Source of the DNA: [Mycobacterium] manitobense | GTDB lineage: Bacteria; Actinomycetota; Actinomycetes; Mycobacteriales; Mycobacteriaceae | Reading direction: 5' to 3' | Assembly: GCF_025821665.1 (NCBI RefSeq) | Contig: NZ_JACKSJ010000030.1 | Coordinates: forward strand, 1 to 35,435 | DNA: 35,435 nt | In this document: in pieces, positions 26,059-33,076 of the stretch | Layout: each line of letters begins with the position of its first letter | How positions within the stretch are numbered: the stretch's first letter is position 1 | Translations under genes and position numbers: made by a program | Notes under the pieces: model-generated | The model's database searches: none | Told to the model about the DNA's origin: nothing | Seen by the model: the letters and a program-made list of their open reading frames with translations, nothing else

Positions 26059-27231
26059 TTACGCCGGAGCGGCGAGCGCCTCGTGGCACACCCGTACCGG
26101 ATCGGCGACGGCGCCTGCCGACGCACCGGCCGTGCGGGCGGCCGCCGAGTAGCGCGGCGACGACAGCACCTGGCGGACCGCGGCCGTCAGCCGGTCGGCG
26201 TCCAGCGGTCGCACCAGCTCCGCACTGCCCTGGCGCACAACGCGATTGGCAATCTCCCACTGATCGCCGCCGCCGGGAACCACCACCATCGGCACGCCGG
26301 CCAGCAGTGTCTTGGACACCATCCCGTGCCCGCCGCCGCAGATCGCCAGGTCGGCGTGCCTCAGCAGCTCGTCCTGGCGGCCCAGCCCGACCGCCGCCCA
26401 CGGCGGCACGTCGCCGTCCGGTCCGGCCAGCCGCGACACCACCACCCGCGACCCCTCGGGCAGCACGTCACCCGGCGTCAGGTGCGCCAGCGCCAGCTCG
26501 ACCAGGCCCTGGGTGCCGGTCGTCGCCGTCGAGGGCGCGACCACCACCAGCGGACCCGTCCCGGGCGGCACGTCGAGCACCCGGTCCGTCGGCTCGAAGT
26601 GCAGCGGCCCCACCACGACGGCTTCCTGCGGCCAGTCCGGCCGCGGCACCTCCAGCGCGGGAAGGGTCGCGATCAGCCGGCGCAGCGGGCCAGGGTCGTC
26701 GGCCGGCAACCCGATGTCGACCCGCACCGCCGACCGCTGCTGCAGTCCCGCTCGCCACGATCGGGCGGTCAGCGTGCGCATCACCGCATCGCGCAGCCGC
26801 CCGCGGACCCCGACACCGGGCGCCAGGCCGCTGCCCAGCGGCGGCAGACCCTTCGACGGCCGGTACAGCGGATGCGGATTGAGCTCGATCCACGGCAGGT
26901 CGAGCAGTTCGGCGGCCAGTCCCCCGCACGCGGTGATCACGTCGGAGACGATCAGGTCGGGCGACAGGTCCCGCAGGCGCGGCACGTTGATGACCGCCAT
27001 CCGCGCCGCCCGCTGGTGGATCTTCGCGCCGGCGTCGGTGTCGTCGTCGACGTCGATGGGGTCGAGGCCGGCCAGTTCCACCGCCTCGACGCCGGCCGCA
27101 CGGGCGGTGTCCAGCCATTCGACGCCGGTGAGCAGCACCGGGCTGTCGCCGGCCGCGGCGAACCGCAGGCACAGTGCCAGCGCGGGGAAGGCGTGCCCGG
27201 GGTCGGGTCCGGCAACCACGGCGACGCGCAC
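26059..27231 (-). CDS. UGT-like glycosyltransferase (Rv2739c-like)
   Basis: GT-B fold glycosyltransferase of the UDP-glycosyltransferase/MGT type, 390 residues from a GTG at 27231. The N-terminal half starts VRVAVVAGPDPGHAFPALAL, typical of the acceptor domain; the C-terminal half carries the nucleotide-sugar motif region LLRHADLAICGGGHGM and VPMVVVPGGGDQWEIANRV. Corresponds by synteny to M. tuberculosis Rv2739c, annotated only as an alanine-rich transferase. Acceptor unknown. The frame is open further upstream to 27762, but that part lies across ephG and is not coding. It is divergent from ephG with 39 bp between the starts. Confidence 0.85.
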   Translation of the reverse strand: MRVAVVAGPDPGHAFPALALCLRFAAAGDSPVLLTGVEWLDTARAAGVEAVELAGLDPIDVDDDTDAGAKIHQRAARMAVINVPRLRDLSPDLIVSDVITACGGLAAELLDLPWIELNPHPLYRPSKGLPPLGSGLAPGVGVRGRLRDAVMRTLTARSWRAGLQQRSAVRVDIGLPADDPGPLRRLIATLPALEVPRPDWPQEAVVVGPLHFEPTDRVLDVPPGTGPLVVVAPSTATTGTQGLVELALAHLTPGDVLPEGSRVVVSRLAGPDGDVPPWAAVGLGRQDELLRHADLAICGGGHGMVSKTLLAGVPMVVVPGGGDQWEIANRVVRQGSAELVRPLDADRLTAAVRQVLSSPRYSAAARTAGASAGAVADPVRVCHEALAAPA

Positions 27232-27270
27232 CGCCCCACCCTGCCACAGCCGGTGACTAGGCTGACCACC

Positions 27271-27708
27271 ATGACGGAGACCACACCGGCGCTGGACAGC
27301 ACCGCCAATGCACGCACGGTCGAGACGTTCCTGTACGCCGTGCAGGATCTGGACTTCGATGCCGCGGAGGCCGCGATGGCCGAGGGCATCGCCTGGCAGA
27401 ACGTGGGATACCCGACCATCCGCGGCCGGGACCGCATCATCAAGATGTTCCGGCGCGCCAACGGCCGCCCGGGATTCGAGGTCAAGATCCACCGCATCGC
27501 CGCCGAGGGTGACACCGTGCTGACCGAGCGGACCGACGTGCTGGTGTTCGGTCGCGTTCGGTGCCAGTTCTGGGTGTGCGGGGTGTTCGAGGTGCACGCC
27601 GGGCAGATCACGCTGTGGCGGGATTACTTCGACGCGTTCGATCTGCTGAAAGGGACAGCGCGGGGGCTGCTGGGCGCCGTGATCCCGGCGCTCCGTCCGA
27701 CGCTGTAA
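27271..27708 (+). CDS. ephG: Limonene-1,2-epoxide hydrolase family protein EphG
   Basis: Small epoxide hydrolase of the limonene-epoxide-hydrolase (SnoaL-like) fold, 145 residues. The catalytic Asp-Arg-Asp set is visible as Arg87 and Asp89 (ERTDV) and Asp118 (LWRDYFD), with Asn44 (WQNVGYP) in the position that helps bind the water. Matches M. tuberculosis EphG (Rv2740), which hydrolyses bulky lipid/sterol epoxides. Start ATG at 27271. The next gene starts 8 bp after its stop. Confidence 0.9.
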   Translation: MTETTPALDSTANARTVETFLYAVQDLDFDAAEAAMAEGIAWQNVGYPTIRGRDRIIKMFRRANGRPGFEVKIHRIAAEGDTVLTERTDVLVFGRVRCQFWVCGVFEVHAGQITLWRDYFDAFDLLKGTARGLLGAVIPALRPTL

Positions 27709-27715
27709 CTCCGCG

Positions 27716-28132
27716 ATGGGCAACCCCGCCACCGGTCCCCGGCCCAACCTGCTGCAGTACATCCCGTACTGCTACGGGCGGCGTCTGCCCGATTCCATGC
27801 GGATGTGGGTGGCCGAGGACCTGGCGGGTGAGGGCGCTGCCCGGCGGATGATGTTCCGGGTGTTCCTGCCGGCGGTGGTGGTTTTGGCGCCGTTCTGGCT
27901 CATCCCGACGACGCTCGACGTGCATCTGAGCATGACGCTGCCGATCCTCATCCCGTTCGTGTACTTCTCGCACGCGCTGAACAAGGTGTGGCGCAGGCAC
28001 ATGCTGCGCAAGCACGGGCTCGATCCCGGCCTGGTCGACGTGATCGCCCGCCGCAAGAACGCGCACGTCCACCAGGCCTACATCGACAAGTACGGGCCGC
28101 GGACCGGCCCGCATTCGAGCCACGACATCTAG
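27716..28132 (+). CDS. DUF5313-like membrane protein
   Basis: 138-residue protein with two adjacent hydrophobic helices (VFLPAVVVLAPFWLIP and MTLPILIPFVYFSHAL) between a conserved N-terminal segment (RPNLLQYIPYCYGRRLPDSMRMWVAEDL spans about residues 9-36) and a basic C-terminal region (RRHMLRKHGLDPGL). It fits the mycobacterial DUF5313 type. Function unknown. Convergent with pspM, 4 bp between stops. Confidence 0.8.
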   Translation: MGNPATGPRPNLLQYIPYCYGRRLPDSMRMWVAEDLAGEGAARRMMFRVFLPAVVVLAPFWLIPTTLDVHLSMTLPILIPFVYFSHALNKVWRRHMLRKHGLDPGLVDVIARRKNAHVHQAYIDKYGPRTGPHSSHDI

Positions 28133-28136
28133 CGGC

Positions 28137-28967
28137 TCAGGCCCTGCGCAACCGCCCCAGCTCGTCGAACGCCTGCGCCCAGCCGTTGAGCCGATCGGTC
28201 GCGTCCACCAACTCGTCGCGGTGGCGCCGGGCCGACAACGGCGAACTCGACATCGACCCGCTGTTGGCGGCCGACACCAGTTGCGCTGCCGCGGTGACCA
28301 TCTCGTGGTACTGGCGGACACCCTGATCCATCTGCGCGGTGAAGGCGGTGATGGTGGGCGCCAGGTGGGCGCGGGCCTGCGGCGCCGAACTGACCGCCCG
28401 CTCCATCGACACCACCTCGGCCGCGGTGGCTGCCATGGTCGCCGCGGAATGCTCGGCCGCCGCCCGGAGTTCGCGAAGCTCGTCGGCCGGCAGCATCCGC
28501 CCCCGCTCGAGCACCCCGAGCAGCGACAGCAGACCCCGCTCGGCGTCGACCAGTGCGGCCATCGGCCTGCGGGCCGCGGAGTTCCACGGCGGCAGCCGCC
28601 TGCTGCCGCGCGTCCGTTCCGGGGGCAGCGGCGTCGAGCGCAGCCACCGGTACCGCAGCAGGCACAGCGTCGCGAGGAACGCAGCGCCCGCCGCGATCGG
28701 CGTCGGGATCAGCAGCGCCCAGGCCGGGGTGCTCCAGGACGCCAGCACGACGGTCACCAGCACCCAGAACACCGCCGAGACGACGAAGAACAGGCCGAGC
28801 CGCAGCGCCCAGCGGCGCTTGCGCAGCGCCTTGGCGCGGGGATCGGCGGCGGCGTGCAGCTTCTCGGCGAGCACGTCGGAGAACTCGGCAGCGGTGTCGA
28901 TGCCGCGCTGCACGCTCGAGCGCACGACGGGGTTCCGATACAACCTGGGTGTCGTCCGGGATGTCAT
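28137..28967 (-). CDS. pspM: Phage-shock membrane protein PspM (Rv2743c-like)
   Basis: 276-residue membrane protein: basic N-terminus, two hydrophobic helices (LGLFFVVSAVFWVLVTVVL and ALLIPTPIAAGAAFLATLCLL), then a long alpha-helical cytoplasmic region rich in Ala/Glu/Arg. Position directly after pspA and composition match Rv2743c, named PspM in the mycobacterial ClgR-PspA-PspM-PspN system that senses and repairs cell-envelope stress. A PspN gene is not seen after it; the convergent DUF5313-like gene comes next. Confidence 0.85.
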   Translation of the reverse strand: MTSRTTPRLYRNPVVRSSVQRGIDTAAEFSDVLAEKLHAAADPRAKALRKRRWALRLGLFFVVSAVFWVLVTVVLASWSTPAWALLIPTPIAAGAAFLATLCLLRYRWLRSTPLPPERTRGSRRLPPWNSAARRPMAALVDAERGLLSLLGVLERGRMLPADELRELRAAAEHSAATMAATAAEVVSMERAVSSAPQARAHLAPTITAFTAQMDQGVRQYHEMVTAAAQLVSAANSGSMSSSPLSARRHRDELVDATDRLNGWAQAFDELGRLRRA

Positions 28968-28986
28968 GCGCTGATCCCTTCCAGAG

Positions 28987-29808
28987 CTATTGACTGAGCG
29001 GATTCTCGGGGGTGGCCTGGTTCGGGTTGGCGGCAGGGGTGGCGGGCGTCGAGCTCGCCGCAGGGCTGCCGCCGGCGGGAAGGGCGTCGCCGCGCATGGA
29101 CGCGCGGATCTGCTCCAGCCGGGAGTGCCCGGCCATCTGCACGCTGGCCTGCTGCACTTCCATCATCCGGCCCTGCACGGAGTTCTGCGCGAGCTCGGCC
29201 TCACCCATCGCCGTGGCGTAGCGGCGCTCGATCTTGTCGCGGACCTCGTCCAGGCTCGGCGTGTTGCCCGGTGCGGCCAGTTCGCTCATCGACCGCAGCG
29301 AGGTGCTGACCTGCTCCTGCATCTTGGCCTGCTCCAGCTGCGACAGCAGCTTGGTGCGCTCGGAGATTTTCTGCTGCAGCATCATCGCGTTCTGCTCGAC
29401 GGCCTTCTTGGCCTGGCCTGCCGCCTGCAGCGCCTGGTCGTGCAGCGTCTTGAGGTCCTCGACGCTCTGCTCGCCGGTGACCAGCTGCGCGGCGAACGCC
29501 TCGGCGGCGTTGTTGTACTCGGTGGCCTTCGCGGCGTCACCGTTGGCGACGGCCTGGTCGGCCAGCGTCAGCGCCTGGCGGACGTTCACCTGCAGCTTCT
29601 CGATGTCGGCGAGCTGCCGGTTGAGCCGCATCTCCAGCTGTCGCTGATTGCCGATCACCTGGGCGGCCTGCTGGGTCAGCGCCTGATGCTGGCGCTGCGC
29701 ATCCTCGATCGCCTGCTGGATCTGCACCTTCGGATCGGCGTACTCGTCGACTTTCGAGTTGAAGAGCGCCATGAGGTACTTCCACGCCTTGACGAACGGA
29801 TTGGCCAT
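28987..29808 (-). CDS. pspA: Phage shock protein A, PspA/IM30 family
   Basis: Membrane-associated ESCRT-III-like coiled-coil protein, 273 residues, equivalent to the M. tuberculosis 35-kDa antigen Rv2744c. It starts with the amphipathic helix ([20 protein letters not shown]) that binds membranes, followed by long coiled coils (about residues 25-215; [39 protein letters not shown]), and a Pro/Ala/Ser-rich disordered tail. A GGCGGAG ribosome site precedes the ATG. It lies 169 bp downstream of clgR; I see no convincing terminator there and assume one operon. Confidence 0.95.
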   Translation of the reverse strand: MANPFVKAWKYLMALFNSKVDEYADPKVQIQQAIEDAQRQHQALTQQAAQVIGNQRQLEMRLNRQLADIEKLQVNVRQALTLADQAVANGDAAKATEYNNAAEAFAAQLVTGEQSVEDLKTLHDQALQAAGQAKKAVEQNAMMLQQKISERTKLLSQLEQAKMQEQVSTSLRSMSELAAPGNTPSLDEVRDKIERRYATAMGEAELAQNSVQGRMMEVQQASVQMAGHSRLEQIRASMRGDALPAGGSPAASSTPATPAANPNQATPENPLSQ

Positions 29809-29977
29809 GAGTTCGCTCCGCCTTAAGAGTCGTTGTTCGTGTCTTCGGTCCGGGTCGCCGTCGAGGTCATCATCGCCGCGACGGGGCGCCCGCAGTTCTC
29901 CTGTGCCAACTTATCGGTTTCACGCACGTCACCACACCCCTGCGGGCGTTTTGCGCGGTCGCGGGCCGGTCTCGGAC

Positions 29978-30310
29978 TCAGGCGACCGCCATGGAGACGA
30001 CCTGCGGGATGACCACCTTGGTGCTGACGTCGATGTTGGCCGTGCCGGCCGGGGCACGGCTGGCGGCCGCGTGTTCCTGACCCGCCATCTCGTGGCCGGC
30101 GTCGGACAGCACCCGCGACAGCGGCACGTCGAGAGCCCCGCAGATGGCGCCGAGCAGCTCGCTGGACGCCTCCTTGCGGCCGCGCTCCACCTCGGACAGG
30201 TAGCCCAGGCTGACCCGGGCGGAGTCCGACACCTCCCGCAGGGTGCGGCCCTGTGATGTCCGGGCACGGCGCAGAACCTCACCGATCACCTCGCGCAGCA
30301 ATGCCGCCAT
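29978..30310 (-). CDS. clgR: Transcriptional regulator ClgR
   Basis: XRE-type helix-turn-helix activator, 110 residues. The HTH covers about residues 15-75: [27 protein letters not shown] is the DNA-recognition part (with the YLSEVERG core), and [14 protein letters not shown] closes the domain. In mycobacteria ClgR activates clp protease genes and the psp genes and is itself a Clp substrate; the C-terminus here, SMAVA, is a non-polar tail suited to proteolysis. A strong GAGGAGGG ribosome site precedes the ATG, and a SigE-type promoter stands at 30379-30405. Confidence 0.93.
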   Translation of the reverse strand: MAALLREVIGEVLRRARTSQGRTLREVSDSARVSLGYLSEVERGRKEASSELLGAICGALDVPLSRVLSDAGHEMAGQEHAAASRAPAGTANIDVSTKVVIPQVVSMAVA

Positions 30311-30378
30311 GTGCCCTCCTCTTTCGCCGGAAGCGTCCTCGTCGTACCGACGTCGTCGTTTCAGACGTCATGAAGTAG

Positions 30379-30405
30379 AACGCCGCGGTTCGCCGGGCGG
30401 TTCCC
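30379..30405 (-). promoter_or_regulatory. SigE-type promoter of clgR
   Basis: On the minus strand: GGGAACC, then CGTT, with 17 bp between GGAAC and CGTT, matching the mycobacterial ECF sigma-E consensus (GGAAC ... CGTT). It is about 70 bp upstream of the clgR ATG. In M. tuberculosis clgR (Rv2745c) is known to be under SigE control, which supports the call. Confidence 0.75.
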
Positions 30406-30440
30406 GCATCGTCATCACTATTTGCCGCGGGCGCCGCTGA

Positions 30441-30924
30441 TCACTGGGCTTCGACGATCACCCGCAACCGGCCGATCGCCTCGTTGACCGCCGCCACCCT
30501 GATGTCCCACCGCGACCCGGACAGGTTCAACTGCACCACGACGGTGTCCACCGGCCCGGCCAGGCCGAGGAAGACGGTGCCGACCGGATGCCCGCCGTGC
30601 GGTTCCGGGCCCGCCAGTCAGGCCGACACCCCAGGTCGCCCCGCAGCGCTGGCGGGCCCCGACGGCCAGCGCCCGCGCCGTCGGCCCAGCGACCGGACCG
30701 ACGGCCTCCAGCACCTGCGGCGGCACCCCGGCCAGCGAGATCTTGGTGTCCTCGAGGTAGGTGATCAGCCCGCCGCGCAGCACCACGCTCGCACCGGCCA
30801 CCCCGGCGAGCGTGGCGGCGAGCAGCCCCGCGGTCAGCGACTCGGCGGTGGCGACGCTCTGCCTGCGGACGGTGAGGTCGGCCACCAGCGCGCGGGCGTC
30901 CTCAGTGACCAGCGGGTCGTCCAC
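30441..30924 (-). pseudogene. CinA C-terminal-domain (PncC-like) gene, frameshifted
   Basis: CinA-type nicotinamide-nucleotide amidohydrolase domain (NMN deamidation) interrupted by a frameshift. Start GTG at 30924 (MDDPLVTEDARALV), overlapping the pgsA3 end by 23 bp. The first frame shows the family motifs ATAESLTAGLLAATLAG, GGLITYLEDTKISLAGV and GATWGVGLTG. At about 30612 the family sequence continues in another frame: GPEPHGGHPVGTVFLGLAG, VVVQLNLSG, then VNEAIGRLRVIV and a stop at 30441-30443. The family expects GV(I)AGP at the join, so about 5 bases appear to be missing. The unshifted frame instead runs through Arg/Gly-rich non-family sequence to 30418. A sequencing error is the alternative. 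Confidence 0.75.
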
Positions 30925-31507
30925 GGGAGTCCCTGATCGCCGAAACGACGTAGTCCACACCGGTGAGCACCGTGAGCACGATCGCGGCCCACATGATCAC
31001 CCACGCGGTGGTCAGCCACGGGCTGGGCCAGGCGTGCAGCGGCAGCACGAACAGCCCGATCGCCACGCCCTGCACCAGCGTCTTGAGCTTCCCGCCCCGG
31101 CTCGCCGGGATCACGCCGTGACGCAGCACGGCGAAGCGCAGCACCGTGACACCGATCTCACGGGCCAGGATCACCGCCGTCACCCACCACGGCAGGTCGC
31201 CGAGCATCGACAGCCCGACCAGCGCCGAGCCGATGAGCGCCTTGTCGGCGATGGGGTCGGCCAGGGTGCCGAACTCGGTCACCATGCCGTAGCTGCGTGC
31301 CAGCGCGCCGTCGAACCGGTCGGTGATGACTGCGACCGTGAACACGGTGAAAGCCATTACCCGCCAGAAGATCTCATGGCCGTCGCCGACGAACAGCGCG
31401 ACCAGGAACACCGGGACAAGGGCCATCCGCACACCGGTGAGGACGTTGGCGAGGTTCGCGACACGGGCGCGCGGCACCACCGGATCGGTATGGGGTTGGC
31501 CCGGCAC
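30902..31507 (-). CDS. pgsA3: CDP-alcohol phosphatidyltransferase PgsA3
   Basis: Membrane phosphatidyltransferase, likely phosphatidylglycerophosphate synthase-type (CDP-diacylglycerol + glycerol-3-phosphate), 201 residues. The family signature DGx2ARx8Gx3Dx3D is complete (DGALAR ... FGTLADPIADK), with several membrane helices around it. Matches Rv2746c. Start GTG at 31507, 6 bp downstream of a TATTCT -10 hexamer, so it appears leaderless; the open frame upstream lies across argA and is not coding. Its end overlaps the start of the cinA-like gene. Confidence 0.92.
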   Translation of the reverse strand: MPGQPHTDPVVPRARVANLANVLTGVRMALVPVFLVALFVGDGHEIFWRVMAFTVFTVAVITDRFDGALARSYGMVTEFGTLADPIADKALIGSALVGLSMLGDLPWWVTAVILAREIGVTVLRFAVLRHGVIPASRGGKLKTLVQGVAIGLFVLPLHAWPSPWLTTAWVIMWAAIVLTVLTGVDYVVSAIRDSRGRPAGH

Positions 31508-31513
31508 CGCAAC

Positions 31514-31519
31514 AGAATA
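31514..31519 (-). promoter_or_regulatory. -10 element of leaderless pgsA3
   Basis: TATTCT on the minus strand, six bases before the GTG start codon; the transcription start would coincide with the start codon. No Shine-Dalgarno sequence is present. Confidence 0.6.
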
Positions 31520-31536
31520 TCGGTTGCCGATGCGGA

Positions 31537-31542
31537 TACTCT
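31537..31542 (+). promoter_or_regulatory. -10 element of leaderless argA
   Basis: TACTCT (TANNNT) on the plus strand, seven bases before the argA GTG at 31550; no ribosome site between. It stands 17 bp from the divergent pgsA3 -10 element. Confidence 0.6.
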
Positions 31543-31549
31543 CGCAGCT

Positions 31550-32071
31550 GTGAGCGGAGCGGACGCCCAGCAGCCCGGCGGGGTCGTGGTGCGGCGCGCC
31601 CGGACCTCCGACGTGCCCGCCATCAAAGAGCTCGTCGACGTGTACGCGGGCCGGATCCTGCTCGAGAAGAACCTCGTGACGCTCTACGAGGCGGTGCAGG
31701 AGTTCTGGGTGGCCGAGGTGGACGGCGAGCTGCTCGGCTGCGGCGCCCTGCACGTGCTGTGGGCGGACCTCGGCGAGGTGCGCACGGTGGCGGTGCACCC
31801 CAAGGTGCGGGGACGAGGAGTGGGGCATCTGGTGGTGGACCGCCTGCTCGACGTCGCCCGCGAGCTCCGGCTGCAACGCATCTTCGTCCTCACCTTCGAG
31901 GTCGAGTTCTTCAGCAGGCACGGGTTCACCGAGATCGAGGGCACACCGGTCACCGCGGAGGTCTACGAGGAGATGTGCCGCTCGTATGACACCGGCGTCG
32001 CGGAATTCCTCGATCTGTCCTACGTCAAGCCGAACATCCTGGGCAACACCCGAATGCTGTTGACCCTCTAG
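31550..32071 (+). CDS. argA: N-acetylglutamate synthase ArgA
   Basis: GNAT-family acetyltransferase making N-acetylglutamate from glutamate and acetyl-CoA, the first step of arginine synthesis; 173 residues, matching the short mycobacterial ArgA (Rv2747) rather than the long E. coli type. Acetyl-CoA loop: VAVHPKVRGRGVGHLVVDRL. Other conserved blocks: VRRARTSDVPAIKELVD, EKNLVTLYEAVQEFWVAE, GCGALHVLWADLGEVRTVA, FFSRHGFTEI, LSYVKPNILGN. GTG start at 31550 is supported by the -10 hexamer 7 bp upstream. The lipoprotein gene starts 2 bp after the stop. Confidence 0.94.
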   Translation: MSGADAQQPGGVVVRRARTSDVPAIKELVDVYAGRILLEKNLVTLYEAVQEFWVAEVDGELLGCGALHVLWADLGEVRTVAVHPKVRGRGVGHLVVDRLLDVARELRLQRIFVLTFEVEFFSRHGFTEIEGTPVTAEVYEEMCRSYDTGVAEFLDLSYVKPNILGNTRMLLTL

Positions 32072-32073
32072 CG

Positions 32074-33072
32074 ATGCGCCCCGTCGTCGCGATACCCGCA
32101 ATCCTGTTCGTCGTGTGCACCGCGGGCTGCGTGACCAACCGTGAGGACGATGCGCGCGACCTCGACCGTCATGTCCGCGGGATGCCCGGGGTGGCCGGCA
32201 CCGAGGTGCGCTACCACAACGACTTCACCAACGGGGAGAACTTCGATCTGACGGTGACGCTGGATCCCGGCATCACCGAACCGCAGGTCAGACAGGTCGG
32301 CGGGTACTTCGTCGAGCACGCCACCGGCACCGGGCTGGCCGAGGACTCCGCCGAACTGTCGTTGCGCCTGCCCGTCGTCCCGCCGCCGCCGAAGAACTCC
32401 GGCATCCTCGAGTACTCGGAGGCGTCGTTCTCGTTCGGGCGTTCGACGACCGTCAGCAATGCCGGTGCCGACGCCGTCGCGGACAGCGCCGCGGTGTGGC
32501 TGCGGACAGTGCGGTCGTCGGTCGCCGCCAGGGTCGCGTTGACGCAGCCAAGGTGGAACGGGTCCGGCGACAGCCGCGGCATCACCGTGACGCTGCGCCC
32601 GGACGCCACCTCGGCGGAGGTCCTCGCGGCCCAGGCCGCCGATCCGGCCCTGGCCGACGCGTCCTGGGGCATCTCGCTCCCGGCCGAGCCGTACCGGCAT
32701 CCGCACACGTACTACTCGACGCCCCGGCCTCCGAGCGACGCCGACCTGCAGACCTGGCGCGAGATCAGCGCGGTGGTGGGCGGTTCGGAGGAGGCGCGGG
32801 GCACCACCACGGTGCCGGCCGAGCGCGGCCGCCAGGCCGAGACCGACGTCGAGATCGGCCTGCCGGACGGTTACGGCGCCGGAGCGGACGCCCGCCGGGT
32901 CGCCTTCGCCGTGGCCGACCTGCTGACCCGATTCGGCCGGCCGGTCGAGTTGACCGCGCAGACCGGTGACGGCGCCGCCGAGGTGATCGTCGGCGGCTGT
33001 TACCGCCACGACGCCGACCACGTCGCGCTGCCGCTGGAACGGGGGCTGTCCCAGCGGTACGAGACCTGCTGA
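32074..33072 (+). CDS. Putative lipoprotein of unknown function
   Basis: 332 residues with a lipoprotein signal: short basic start, hydrophobic core (VVAIPAILFVV) and a lipobox ending at Cys19 (CTAGC). The mature protein has two similar-looking halves, each with a beta-strand of the form FDLTVTLDPGI or GITVTLRPDAT followed by a helix starting TEPQVRQV or TSAEVLAA, suggesting an internal duplication. Further features: PPPPKNSGIL, PHTYYSTPRPPS, and a C-terminal Cys pair (GGCYRHD and the final YETC). It lies between argA (2 bp upstream) and convergent ftsK (4 bp downstream). No function recognised. Confidence 0.75.
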   Translation: MRPVVAIPAILFVVCTAGCVTNREDDARDLDRHVRGMPGVAGTEVRYHNDFTNGENFDLTVTLDPGITEPQVRQVGGYFVEHATGTGLAEDSAELSLRLPVVPPPPKNSGILEYSEASFSFGRSTTVSNAGADAVADSAAVWLRTVRSSVAARVALTQPRWNGSGDSRGITVTLRPDATSAEVLAAQAADPALADASWGISLPAEPYRHPHTYYSTPRPPSDADLQTWREISAVVGGSEEARGTTTVPAERGRQAETDVEIGLPDGYGAGADARRVAFAVADLLTRFGRPVELTAQTGDGAAEVIVGGCYRHDADHVALPLERGLSQRYETC

Positions 33073-33076
33073 GGCG

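Noticed and set aside
27232..27762. Extended N-terminus of the glycosyltransferase
   Set aside because: The open frame continues upstream but runs antisense through ephG; the GT-B fold begins exactly at the GTG at 27231.
30761..31549. Upstream extension of argA
   Set aside because: The frame is open but antisense to pgsA3 and cinA; the ArgA family starts at 31550 and the -10 element is just upstream.
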